This document shows, one piece after another, positions 38,725 to 51,700 of a stretch of DNA of 64,000 bases (position 1 is its first letter; each line of letters starts with the position of its first letter). The notes below the pieces were generated by a model. The model made no database searches, was not told the DNA's origin, and saw only the letters and a list, made by a program, of their open reading frames with translations. The position numbers and the translations under genes are program-made. This DNA comes from Carex sylvatica (Eukaryota; Streptophyta; Magnoliopsida; Poales; Cyperaceae). Where the stretch lies: the NCBI GenBank assembly GCA_964058845.1, contig CAXKVR010000102.1:1-64000 (forward strand). Reading direction: 5' to 3'.

Positions 38725-40345
38725 TAAAACTTTACGAGTGGGAGTGGGAGTGGGAGTGGGAGTGCAGGAGAGTCAATGATATTTATAATTCAATATTTTT
38801 TCAAGAGGTCAAGCTTTCTAACTATTTAATATTTATAAGAAATTTTTCTATATGAATTTCAAACATGTTATCTAACTATTAATATTTATAAAAAAAATTT
38901 CTATTTAAATTTTAAACATGCGATCTCTCATACAAAAAGTATTGTTTTTGTCATTAGAACAAAAGTTGATTCTTTTATAATCTAATAATTTGATTTAAAT
39001 CCTCATAATTATTTGATTAAACAAAATATTTAAGTCAGATTAGGATCGACATAAATATTTGATTAACATTAAGCATTGTGCCAGATAATTTGACTTGAAT
39101 CTCAAATTTTTGATTAACCAAAATAACAAAAAAAAATATAGTACGCAAATTATAATATGTATTTTTTTAGTTTGGTTGGGTGCTATCGATAGTATAAGAT
39201 GTTATGTGCTGTTGTCTTGAAAACCTATTTAATAGACTTCAAATAACATATTCAAATCATTGAAACAAATCTATTTCACAAATTTTGTGTTTACATGCAA
39301 AGTTCATAAATTTTTGAGTTCATTTGATACAGACAAAAAATGAAGATTTATAAGCTAATTATAATGCATTCATTTTCATTAGATTTATAAACAGATCTAC
39401 GTCAATTTTTATTTTCTAATAAAAAGATAATTTATTGAATAAAAGATTATTTTTGTCACAATATTAAAATTATATATTAGAATTTTATCTGTATCCGAAT
39501 TGATATCCATTTAATATCCAATATATACATGTATCATTTGAATAACTATCTATATATCGTTATTTGTTTAATATCAAATTTGTATACGTATTTGAAAATT
39601 AAATACGATTACAGATAAATTTTAACATTATCCTATCCGTAACTGATTTGTTCGCACCCCTTTGAAGTAGAATTAATTTAATCGGCTCAACATTTTGAAA
39701 AATAAGATGAAGTAATATTTGAATTAATTCAGAGTAATTGACTCCATCCTTCTAAATAGAGTAATTTATTTCACCAGGTCTCATAGTTATAGTATTATGT
39801 TATAATTTTCTCTTTCTTTATAAACTCACTTCATCAAACTCTAACTAATTGTAATTATTTTAATCTACATTAGGTAAGAAATTTAATTCGAAATAACTTA
39901 ATTTTACCCTCCAACATGACCACGCAGTGTAAACATGGCCCATTATTGTAGTTATCAGGCTTATCAGTCCATCCGATTTTCACACGGGACAATTGAATCT
40001 CCAAACAGCAAAAAAGTAAAAAGAAAAACAAGTTGTAATCCAACACAAAATTCTTAATTCATTACCCTGCCATCCAAGATTATAAAGAACATTGCATAGT
40101 TGATCAAACCAGCAAGTGAAAATAACCCAGGTTAACGCATTAAATTTAAACACTAATTAAGAATATTTCAATGGATATACTAACCATTAACCACTTTTCC
40201 TATAAGAAAGTGACCAACAACCAGCCATGTGATGTAACTCGGCCTATTTTGTGGACCCCATTTGCCCATCTGTTTCGACCAATCTAATCAACCCAGACCC
40301 GAAACCCACTAACTAATCAGGACTCGTGAGACAAACTCGCATCGC
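38725..40345. other. Intergenic, upstream of the MBD gene
   Basis: AT-rich, with a short GTGGGA tandem run at about 38740-38765 and SINE-like scraps around 38810-38950. The proximal part should contain the MBD8 promoter. Confidence 0.45.
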
Positions 40346-40456
40346 ATGATCGCATCCCAAAAAATGACACCCACACGACTTGTGTATTATGCGGACATGC
40401 GCGCCTCTTCCCCTCCATTCCAATCTCGAGTTTCCTCCTCTCCGAACTCTCCTTCC

Positions 40457-43400
40457 ATGGCTCCCGAGCAAATCCCGGTTGTAGACCTTCGCTTCATCTC
40501 CCAAACGGAGCTTCAAACCCTCTTTCTCTCATGCCCCAACTCATACGACCCGCTTCGCCTCCCCTCCGACGAATCCGCCGCTGCGCCCAAGATCGACCGT
40601 TCCGTCTTCAATGAGAGCGCCGGGAGCCGTAAACAGACCTACTCCCGCCTCCGCCTCGCCCCACATTCCAACTCCAAACGGCCTAACCCAAACGCTAACC
40701 CCAACGATCCCTCCGGTTCGTCCCATCAAATCGACCCCTCCAGTGGCGAGCACCAACAGATAATTTTCAATCTCAGGCGCCTGTTTGTGCGAGAAGATCC
40801 CTCGTTTGTTCTCCCTCTGCCACCTCCTGTAGCAGTCTCTCCTTCCCCGCAAACCCTAACCCTAGATGCTCCGCCAAATGTTAAGGATAAGGAGGAGGAC
40901 AACTCCAAGGCTCTGGTGGTGGTTCAAAATAATGATAGGGACAAAGAGATAGTTAATGCAAAAGGTACGGCAGTCAATTTGGCAGAGTTAGCTGGAAAGG
41001 AAGATCCCTACAATGAGGAGTTGCGTAAGAGGACAGCGGGGCTTAAGTCAGAGGCTGAGCTTCTAGTGTTTTTGGGAGGGTTAGAAGGGGAATGGATGAG
41101 TCGAAGACAAAGGAGAAGATTTGTTGATGCATCTGGTTTTGGAGATCACTTGCCGAAAGGTTGGAAATTGTTACTCGGGCTGAAGAGGAAGGAAGGTGTT
41201 CCTTGGGTCAATTGTCGGCGATATGTCAGGTTCATATAGGTTTTAGTTATTTAAGTTCAAATTATTTATTTTCTCCTCACTAATATGGTAAATGCTACCA
41301 TCGTTGAATAGGTAGAAATCATGTTATATTGGTATTGTTTAGGTAAACATGTCTTTTCATTTGATTGGTAGCATGCCCATGCAGAACAGTAACTTCTATG
41401 TATGGAAGTGTGTATAATGTCAAGTGCGGTGATGATTTTCTAGTTATGTTGCTGTCCAATGGGAGTGTTTTTGGGGAGAGGGGGGGGTTGAGAGGACCTT
41501 CTAATTTCATTGTTGGCTTTATTAACTGAAATGTTTTTTCTTCATAACCTTAGGATACTTATAGCTCATAATTAGGTTAAAGCCAAATGGAAATAGAAGA
41601 TACTGACACCTTTGAGAAATAAAAACAGTCAATGAGATTCACAACCACCTTTTGTTGACTCTCTTTCTCTCCCAAATCAGTATTGAGAAGCCTTACTATC
41701 AGTTAATAATTGTTTTCTATACAGCAATAGTAATTATATAAATAGTTTGCATTGTTCCTTTTTATTTTACTCTTTTTTTCTGTATTTTCCAGCCCTAACG
41801 GACATCATTTTGAAACATGCAAGGAAGTATCTTCCTACATTCAATCTCTTCTTGGAATATCAACTGCTGCGATACCCGTCTCTACTAATGCAAATACCGT
41901 ATCATTAGGAGAAGATAAGATCTCTACCCTTTCTGTAAGTTGGACTGTTGAATTCTATTTTAATTTATAAATATTGGTTGTCTGTGAATAATGCTCAATA
42001 TACCAACTTTGCATATAAAATATAACATTCATAGTAGTGCAGCAAGCATAGGCTTTTCAAACATTTTTAACTTGTAACTAAATTATGTAGGTATCTTCAC
42101 TTAGTACATTTAAGATAAAACTGTTTTTTTTTTTTTAATTTTTTAATTTTTGGTATGAAAAATGGTGAACTGGGCTGGAAATGAATAAAAGTATTGAGTG
42201 AACCAAATAAGCCAGTTTAACTTCTGTTTATTTGTTGAGGGCACTTTAACTTCTCCATTTTTAGAAGTAAACAATACTTAAATCTAGATCTCATATAAAA
42301 AAATATAATTGTTAGATGCTATCTATATCAGCTTCTTTATATGAACTTCAAATTACGGTATTTTGACTGTGTTGATAGCAATCAAAAGTTTGTAATAACT
42401 GACTAATTTGGACAATTTATGAATGTTCTTTCACGCTCTTGTACCTGTTTGGCTGAGGTCCGTAAGGGTCCTTAAGCTCTTAATCCACGTAAATTCGTCT
42501 GAACGGTGACTCCTTAGTTTCTTAGTCTTGATTCTTAATCCTCCCCCTCCCCCTCCCCCTCCCTCTTCCTTAAGATATCAGACTCTTTGGAGGTTCCTTG
42601 AGAGCATTTTCAGATATTTTAGACTATTTTGTCCTCAGTCCGTATTGCTCCTTAAGGAAGAATTCTTTCTTTATCATTTTTTTAATTTCTTCTCCCACAT
42701 ATGGAGACACAGAACCCTAGGAACGAAAATAAAATCATCTTCCTCCCTTCTGGCAAGATCGAATCGAAATCGACGTTAGCTGACAAAAGTGCTGCCCTCT
42801 CCACACCATGTAGAGTTAGAGATTGGGATTGCCCATCTTTTCTCCATTTCCTAGCTAGACCTCCGTCAACCTTCCACTACCCTCAGCCCATGACACCACC
42901 CCCTCAACCCTCCGCTGCCCACTTGGAAACCACCACGCAAGACCAACCTCCAAACCTCGCCAACTCCAGATAGCACCACTTGGAAACAGCGCAAGACCCA
43001 ACTTATGTGGACCGCACAAGATCAAACTTCATATCACGCGCGTGGTGGTAGACTGCGCCAACTCCCCTCCATTTTTCTCCTGATCACCGGTTGCTATTTT
43101 GTTTTCTGGTATGATGTGCCAGTGCCTTGTCAAAAAATATACCAGATCTGGTACGGTGTTGAATGTTGTTTTACAGTATATGATGAACTTGTAATTTTAC
43201 TGTATTGATTTTTGGTTAATTTTACAGTATTGATGGACTTGTTACTTTACCGGATCTGGTACAGTGTTTTACAGTACATGATAACTTTGTCTAATTTTAT
43301 TTCTTTTGGTTGATTTCTGAATTCAGAAGGAAACAATATGTGCATGATATATTGGCTTTTTTTTCCACAGATTTCATTTTAGAATAAGTTCATTTTTTTA

Positions 43401-46400
43401 ATTAGGTTGTCTTTAAATTTGTGAATGAAATATATTGTGGAAAAACAATGAATTAATTAAAGTCATCAATCTATATATAACAATATGGGGTATATTGGTC
43501 TTTAACTCTTGTCACATAATAAAATAAATTTTCTTTATTCATAATCCTTCTTCAATCTTAATCTTTCATTTGCTGAACATGAACTCCTTAGTAGAGCTTA
43601 AGCTCTTAGTCCTCTACCCCTTAATCCTCCCCACTGAACAGCCCCCTTGCATTAAATGAAGTTAAATTGTACTGGCCTCTGAGCTTATTGTTATTCATTA
43701 CTGAATAAGCGATGATCCTTGTCTAATTGACTACCTGTTATTATATATGCTGGTGCAAGGAATTTATTCTATTTACTATGTTTTTAGTTTATTTATTTTT
43801 CAGTCATTAAAACAACTAAATTAAACAAACTGGAAAGACAAAGCCTTTAACCAAAGCAATTAGTTTGGTTATAAACATAATGGAACCAAATCAACATTCC
43901 TAACTTTATTGTATGTTATGAAAAATGCGAAATTACAGGCTTAACTTTAGGAATGTTTCTTTTCTATTAAACACAAATTGAACTACAATCAAACAGTGCT
44001 GATCAAATACTTGGGATTTTGCTTGGGATTCTACAATCAAGTAATGCTGATCAAATACCACGATTTTACTTGGGTTTTTAGATAGGGTTGCTTGCATGTG
44101 CAATCTTCCATGCAATTCTAACCGTTGGAAGTTTTGAAATAGAATGAAAGGGATTGATTTGGTTCAGTACTTTGAGTTTGCAACTTGGCAACAAAAGTTC
44201 AGCAACTTCTTCATTTCTTGTTTGACTTTGCCTTTGTTTAATTGTTGTCATTTATTGTGAATAACATAATTGATGGGGTTCCAACTGAAACTGTGTGAAG
44301 AATTGTGGTTTGATTTTTTAATGGGATATGTTAGGTTGAGAAGAAAATTGTTTGCCGGTGTTGATCACTGACTGAAAACAATTATCAAAATGAAAAAATT
44401 AAAAATTGTAGATTTGTTCTGTATGATTTTGTTAGTTTGTTTACCAAATATAGTGTAATTTGAGAACTTGTTGGTCAGCCGTCGAACGTGTTAAAAAGGG
44501 AAGGTTCAGTATTATTGGTGCGCCAAACCATTCCTGCAATAAGTTTGATAGATGACCATCCCAAATCATAGAGAAGTCATCTGCATTTTTTTTTCCTTTT
44601 GACAAATTTTGACAAATTTTGACAAAATTGTCATTGTTCTGAAACGAAAATTGGTTGTTTATATATCCTTCACTATTTTAATAAGGTTAAACTGGTGCAA
44701 TTTAGGAAATATCATAATTATACCTCTCATTCTCACATTAGTATCATTAATTTTTCAGTTGGCTGTTGCTTCTCATCCCACGGGCATCGATAATGGTACC
44801 CAAGAGTGCACCAAGTGCAACCTAAGCTTTGGTGACAAGGGAGAGTACCTCCAGCATCAGCTCTCATTTCACCAGAAAAGTCGAAAGAGGCGTCGCAATA
44901 GCGAGCCTGTAGAAGATGGTGCTTTGATGAAGGATGGCAAGTACATGTGTCAGTTCTGTAACAAAACTTTTGACGAGAGGACCCGTTATGTCAGTCACAT
45001 GGGGGCTCATGTCAGGTATCAAGGCCTTAACACAGATGAAAACAATTTTGGCACTGCTCCTTTTGCCATTGAAGGTCCTCCAATGGTCAAAACTTTGGAA
45101 AATGAGAAAGATCCTCATAATGATCATGTTGTTCGAATTGAGGTTCTTCCCTCTATTGAAAAATATACAAAGGAGAGAACTATTGCAATTCAAGTCCATT
45201 CTTCAGCTGAAAACTCTAAAAATGACAAGGTTTTTGCGATTCAAACTCCTCCCCCAATTGAAAATCCCATAACCGACAAAATTAATGGAATTCAAGCTCA
45301 GCCCTTGATCAATGACCCTAAGATTGATTCGACAGTGGTCAATCAGAGTTCTTCCTTGACCAAATTCCCTGAAGATGGCAAGGCTCCGGCAATTCTACCT
45401 CCTTTGATTGAAGAACGTAAAAATGATAAATCTGTTTCCATGTCAGCTCCTACCTCAATTGAAAACCCTGATAATATTCAAACTTTCGTGGCCAAAGCTC
45501 CTCCAGTTGAAAACCCTGAAAAAGACAATAAGTCTGAAGCTTCAGAAATTCAATTTCTTCCCTCAATTGACAACCCCAAAAATGACATAAAGCCAGAAGC
45601 TGCAATAAATGAAGCTTCTTCCTCAATTGAGAACCCTGAGAACCACACTCAGCCTATTACCATGCTACTTGAAAAAGATGGAAGTGTTGAAATGTCAGAA
45701 CACAAATCTTTCGAGGGTAACAAAGGCGACGGTTTGACTGATCCTAAAGTTGAACAGGCAGTTTGTGGGCCTTTAGATAGTATTTCGGGTGCCAGTGTTG
45801 CATTATCTGGAGAAGTTTATCAGGATGGAAATGCAACAGACGGTAATATCCCACTTATGTTTGACAAGAGCAATTCGTCCCGAAGTTGCTCTCCTGTCAC
45901 TTCTGAGAAAGACTCCGAAGTTGAAAATAATATGGAGAACGAACATGGTACTAATAATTTAGCTATGATTCATGAAGCAGGCAACTCTAAAACTAGAGAG
46001 GTTGAAGTTAGTAAAGCACTGAACCATGTGGAAGTTGAACCTAATAGTGGCATCTTTGATTCCACTTTTGCAAATGCAGGCACTTGCTTGTTGGAAGCCA
46101 GTCAACAAGCTTGTCCTGATATTGAAACTTTTGATCTTAATAATTATGATATAGATGATGATGGGTCCAAACCCGAAGATATCATCAGTGCTACCCATAG
46201 AATGCTATTTGAAAATGACAATGGAGCAATGTCTGACGAGGCCAGCTTTATGGACTGTGATTCAGTTGGTGAGCCTAAGGAAGTTGAGTTGACAGAAAGA
46301 CCATTTACCTTCTCTGAATTGCTTGCAAATGCTAATGCACATGCAAACGCACCTCTAGCCGAGACTAACCAAACATGTCAGGAGTCTGAATCTCTTGATC

Positions 46401-47690
46401 TCAACAATAACACTTCAGACAGGATCGACAATGATGAGATAGAATATGAGGTTGATAAATTAGCCAACAGTAATACAACTCCTAGTCAGACTATTCTGAC
46501 CACCACTCCAACAGTGGACTACAACTCAGATCTTTTTGCAAGTTGTTTCTCAGATAACGTGAACGAGCCGAATGGGAGTGGGTTTGATATTAACTCGAGG
46601 GACTCATTGCTTGAGGAGTGGGAGAAACCGGACACGGGGCTTGAAACCCGTTTTCAAAACAATCCATCAGGGTGTGAAGATATTGTCAGTGGTGGCACGG
46701 GCCATAATTTTATGGAGATGATGACCATGCAAGAGAACTTGGAAGGTTATACTTCATTGGTTCAATCAGCAAGTACTATTCCAGTAGCCAACATGATGCA
46801 AGATAAGGTAACTGACAAACTGTCATTTTAGCCTTGATCAATATAAATGAAGTTTTTATTTGTGAACACTATTGTAATGCTAGGGAAAGGAAGTTGGGTC
46901 TGAAGTCAGGTTCTAATTCAGCTTAAAATGGCTCAAAATTTTCCAAAAGTTGCCTATTGCAATACCAATTTTGAGCTTTCAAGATCATTTGTTATGATAT
47001 TTTGGGATTCTCAAGGCTGTAGGATACTAATTTAAATCTGCTTCGTGGTTTAGTCAGTGCCCTGTGGAATCTGTATGTGAATGTATGCAATTATGAAGCT
47101 CTTTATGGCAATATTTTAAATATTTTACATGTCTATTAAATTCATTTTTTGGGGGTGTATCGGGATTTATGCATATATGTATTAGGCAACCTCATCCATG
47201 GTGACAAATCTTTTGCCATGATAGAGTGTCTTCTTATTTTCTTAAGATATATTCTCCTTGATTAACACATGTTATTTTGCTTTTCATTGAACAGTTGAAT
47301 AATGTCGGGTACCAATATATAAGCCAGAATAATGGTGCACTGCCTAGCTTCAGTGGGATGAGATTGGCTCCACCTGAACCTTCTGGATACGTTGCCATGC
47401 CCAGTTCAAACAATCCTTTGCACTTTCCAGTGCCTCAGCAAACCATGATGTTTGGTTATGCGCCACCTCAAATGATCAGCGGCATGGGTCTGCAGTTGGG
47501 TTGGGGCCTGACATCACCTCCTACCAAAATGATGATGCCCCCGGCCCCATGTCAGTTCACCTCTGTGTGTGTCTGGTGCAGCCGAGAGTACAGGCATGAT
47601 GGTTCATTGGCTGAGCAACAAGCAGACACTGTCGGTTCTATTTGTCCATCATGCAAGGATAGGTTTGCAGGTCATGGTCACCTCGGTTAA
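40457..47690 (+). CDS. MBD8: Methyl-CpG-binding-domain protein, MBD8-like, with C2H2 fingers
   Basis: Four exons, 40457-41229, 41793-41934, 44759-46807 and 47295-47690, in consistent phase, giving 1119 residues. The N-terminal region opens VVDLRFISQTELQTLFLSC. The MBD lies at about residues 228-300: LPKGWKLLLGLKRKEG, then WVNCRRYVSPNGHHFETCKE, read across intron 1. Two C2H2 fingers follow: ECTKCNLSFG...HQLSFH (about 321-343) and YMCQFCNKTF...HMGAH (about 368-389). A basic KSRKRRR between them may be a nuclear signal. Then comes a long acidic, low-complexity region with degenerate SIENP-type repeats. The last exon has a Cys pair set CVWC/CPSC. A nuclear chromatin role is inferred from the domains. 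I use the ATG in CCATGGC at 40457; an in-frame ATG at 40346 would add 37 residues. Intron 2 (2.8 kb) holds a probable transposon. The gene is convergent with NSE3. Confidence 0.88.
42444..43643. mobile_element. Probable hAT-type non-autonomous element in MBD8 intron 2
   Basis: The left end is CCTGTTTGGCTGAGGTCCGT and the right end, reversed, is GGCTGTTCAGTGGGGAGG, an imperfect inverted match. Flanking 8-mers CTCTTGTA (42436-42443) and CCCTTGCA (43644-43651) agree at 6 of 8 bases. Near both ends CTTAAGCTCTTARTCC occurs. The interior is non-coding, with a C-rich stretch at 42540-42565. Confidence 0.45.
45138..45660 (+). repeat. Degenerate protein-coding repeats in MBD8 exon 3
   Basis: A unit of roughly 20-25 residues, with consensus near PSIENPKNDK followed by variable residues, is repeated about eight times (PPIENPITDK, TSIENPDNIQ, PSIDNPKNDI, SSIENPENHT and others). 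It is typical of a flexible, fast-evolving linker. Confidence 0.8.
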
Positions 47691-48739
47691 TGAGCAAGGT
47701 TGCGACTGGAGCATGCCCATTTTAGTGTTAGTTTGTTAGAAATTTAGAGAAACTGACTGTAGGGTCATTGGTCTTATTAAGTGATTGGGCCTGAACCATT
47801 TACTCCCTCTATTATATTAGTTTTAACTTAGAGGTAATTTAACTCGGTTAAGCTTTTGTACAGCGTTAGCATAATTGTGGAGATTTACGATTGTTATCAT
47901 GTGACAATTGGTGGGAATTTTGCTTATATGATTTGTGGATCTGTTGTCTTGTAATAGTGTTCTTATTTAGATTAATGTTAGTTGATAATGTGCTAGACTT
48001 TCGGCTAGGAGCCCAAGTTGCTTTGTTAAGCAGGTAATTAAAAGCATTTCTTACCATGATAATCAATCGTTCCAGAGAGCTTAAACTTCATTGCATTTCT
48101 TTCGAGAGAGCTTGATAAATTCGTTGCTACTCCCTTCATCTAGACCAAGTACGTGACGTCCGTTTCCTATAACTCCCAACAAACGACTTTCTCGGGCCTT
48201 GAAAATTTTGATAATTATGCAATTAACTACCACTACAAATTTTAGCTAGTCAATAGATCAGGATTTCATTACAGCCATTACTTGGTGTAAGAGGAAATAA
48301 AAGAGAAATCGAAAGGGATTTCAGAGGTGACAAACTGACAAAAAAAAAAAAAAAAAATCTCATCCTTGAAACAAACAAAATATTTTAATAGATAATAAAG
48401 CTAAATACCACTAAAAAAAGGTTAATTTTCTTCATGAAAAGTCCACACTTGTATTTCCGCTTTCCTTCAAAAGAATAGGACTCTTTTCACCACCCATGAC
48501 ACCCTGCAACACTCTCTTCAGCCTTTACAAAGGAAAGGATAAAAAGTAGATTTGTCAGTTACTAACTCTCAAATTGGGTGAAGTGAATGATCAACTACGG
48601 GTTTCTCTCAAAAAAAAAGAAGAAAACATAAATTCAAAGCAACTGTTGCATATAATCCAATAAAAAGACATTGTCAGAGAACCTTTACAATTGCTGATTA
48701 ATAAAACAAATGGATTGTTACCAAGGATCAGTGTATCAG
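47691..48739. other. 3' UTRs of convergent MBD8 and NSE3
   Basis: No additional gene. A poly-A run lies at about 48341-48358. Both 3' UTRs should share this 1-kb gap. Confidence 0.5.
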
Positions 48740-51700
48740 CTAGTCATCCGCTTCTGTTGTAGTTTCTTTGTTAACAACCTGACACAAATATAATAATTTT
48801 TACAGAGAGACAGGGAGAGATAAAAAAGATATTGGTGTGCATCTTATATTTCTATTATCAATCCAACAATTTCTGAAAATGAGGTCAGATTTGAGAAGGG
48901 AATTAACAAGTCATCAAAGTAACCAAATTTAGAAATGTGATAAAAAGTTGGTGAAGTCTTTGTAAACTAAAATTAATAACTTGTTTTGTTATAGGTATTT
49001 CAGACTTGTGAAAAGAAATGTAAAAAGAAAACAAGTTAATTTCTTATTTGTCTCATACCTGTGCAATGTAACTTTTTAATTTAGTACTAATAGACTCATC
49101 CAACGCTCTTTCAGCAAGCTCATACATAACAGTATTGCCCTCCGGGCCTGCAACTTTCTCCTTTTGCAAGTATCTAACAATGATTGATATCTTGATAAAC
49201 ATATCCCAGTAGTAGATCATATATACTTAGATTAAAAAACAAGGAAAAAGAAAATTTTACCTTTGCTGGACGAGCAAATCCAAAGTTTGCTTAGTATTAC
49301 CAAAGATAGAATTTTTTTCCTCATTTTCACTTAAGCCCAGTTTTCTCAATTGATGCCACATATTTTCTGAAAGCACATAAAAAACACATCATTTTCCATA
49401 GCCATTGGATCTCAAATCCAAATCGATAATCATAGTTTACACGTCCATTCAACTTTATTTTCAGTTGTATTACTGTTCAATTCAGGTTTGCCTTATGCTT
49501 AAACATCTAGTTATGGGCTAATAAAAACTCGAGGGATATATGACTGCACTGAAACTGCTCAGTGAGGTTCAGCACAGGTGTACCTGACCCTATTTTTAAA
49601 GCTTGTACAGTCAAGCTGAACCAAAATTGAATCCTTCTACTTACAATAAAAAAGGAAAATAAGGTTCTTTTGCAGATGCAGACAATATATTACCTATTTA
49701 CAAAAGGGCATGCAATGTTTTCGTATTAGCACTAAGGTGTATTCTTAGCTGTTAAAACCCATATCAAGTTAAACTGCCCATAACCTTTTCATATTAATTC
49801 AACCAAAATTCAAGTATAAACTAAAGACCACCACATAAATATAGTCCACTTGATCTTTTGATCAGTTCAAGGATGCCAGTGACATTAGAGTAAAAACGTA
49901 AACACTTTTACAAAGCCGTTTTTCCATAACCAATCTAATAGTATAATTCAGTGTTAATATTTTCTTAAATTTTTGGGTCTTATACAAAGACATGAGAAAC
50001 GTTGTATAATGCTTAAAATTATACATGCTATGTTGCTTCAAACAAACAAACCAACAGAAGATTAAAGAAATACATACCTTCTGCTAGTTTGCCTCCTGCC
50101 AAATGGACTATACCAAGAACGACAAAAGCAAAGCCAGTCAAGTAGGAAGCTTCCTTATTCTCCACGTACTTCGTATATTCATCAGGAGGCAGCTGACTAA
50201 CTATGACGTATGATTTTGCATCAAGATTACCTGGACAAGTGCACTTTCTTTTAGGTATGAGAACATTATACTGATATTCCTTGAAGAAGTGAAACTATCA
50301 AATATTTTCTTACATATTTGTCAAGTACAAAACAAGGAGTGCTTTCTGGTTTGACACTTAGTATTGATAAATTTATAAACACAAACAGACAGACTGACCA
50401 AAGACAATTCAGGCCGGCACCAAAAAAATTGACCAAAGAATAATTTCAAGTCCACACCTGTAAAACATCACAATTTTACGCACCCAATAAAATGGAATAT
50501 ATGATCTATGCTTGTCAAAAACAATAAAATCACACCTCTATTAAAAAGAAAAGAATCTCATACACTCAAATATATAATTTTGTTTACATTGTTTCTTGGC
50601 AAAACTGCTATGGAATTAGATTTTTAGTTTTTTTACTTGTAATACTTTAATTTTAAGTATGATAAGATTTATTTTCTTTAATTAGCATGGCTGTTATGGA
50701 TGTTGAACGGAGAGCAAAATAAAATGTTTCCAAGGGTTCAAGTGCAATAGTGTTAGGATAATTGGTGCTTTAATAGTTTCTTGGCAAATTTTTTGGGGGC
50801 TGGAGCTCACAAGGGAGACTTTCTTCCTGACGACATCTCAGCTTTACTACTGCAGTTGGGCCCACTTGCATTGACACCTTAACTGACATAATTACCATGT
50901 GAGAGTGATATCTTTTGCCGAAAAAAGGGGTGCTACAACAGTGTTATTCATGTCTTTAGTTGGAAATGGATGCATTTTGGTAATTTTAGATGTTTCTTTG
51001 GTACTTGTGCTGTATTGGACTTAATGCTATTATATCCTTTGTATTTTGGCTTTTATGGTTTTCACGCAGGGTTTAAGGTTTCTTGCTTGGATCTGCACAA
51101 AAGAGGTTAGGTACCAGGTGTTATCAGTGTTGGGTTTATGCTAGGTTTTAGAGGTTAGGTACATCACTGGGTGAATATGGCTCATCTGGTGCAGTAGTTA
51201 ATTTTTTATTGTGATGACTTCTTTATTTTGGTTTATTTTATTAATGAACCCTGAGGCTGCGTCTACTTTTCTCAAATAAATAAATAAAGAAATAAGACTC
51301 TTATCTACCAACTTCTTAAAATATAACCGAAGCGACCATCTTTGTTCCCTCATTCTAATAAAATGGAACTTTTTTCTGCTAATTGTTTTCTAACTATTTA
51401 TTGCAGTTTCCAATAAAAAATATTTAAACTGGTAAAAGAAGGACCTCTTCTGAATCAAGTTTTTGGCAATCTTTGAATAAAAATACAGATGTCAGGGGTA
51501 AGAGGACATTTTTATGTTCTTAGTAGTAGCCATGATATCTCTACTATACCAGCATCATTACAACAATTTGGTGACCTAAAGGGCCATCGTGAAGTTGCTC
51601 GAATAAAAAAGAAAATTCATGGTTTTGAAGGCTGCTGACATTTTCCACTAAAATCATTGAGCAGGCATTCAATCAGGGTTCAAATGAATTTTCCACTAAA

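Noticed and set aside
40346..40456. Upstream in-frame ATG of the MBD8-like gene
   Set aside because: The ATG at 40457 has a much better context (CCATGGC) and starts the conserved-looking sequence; the 37 extra residues look like leader.
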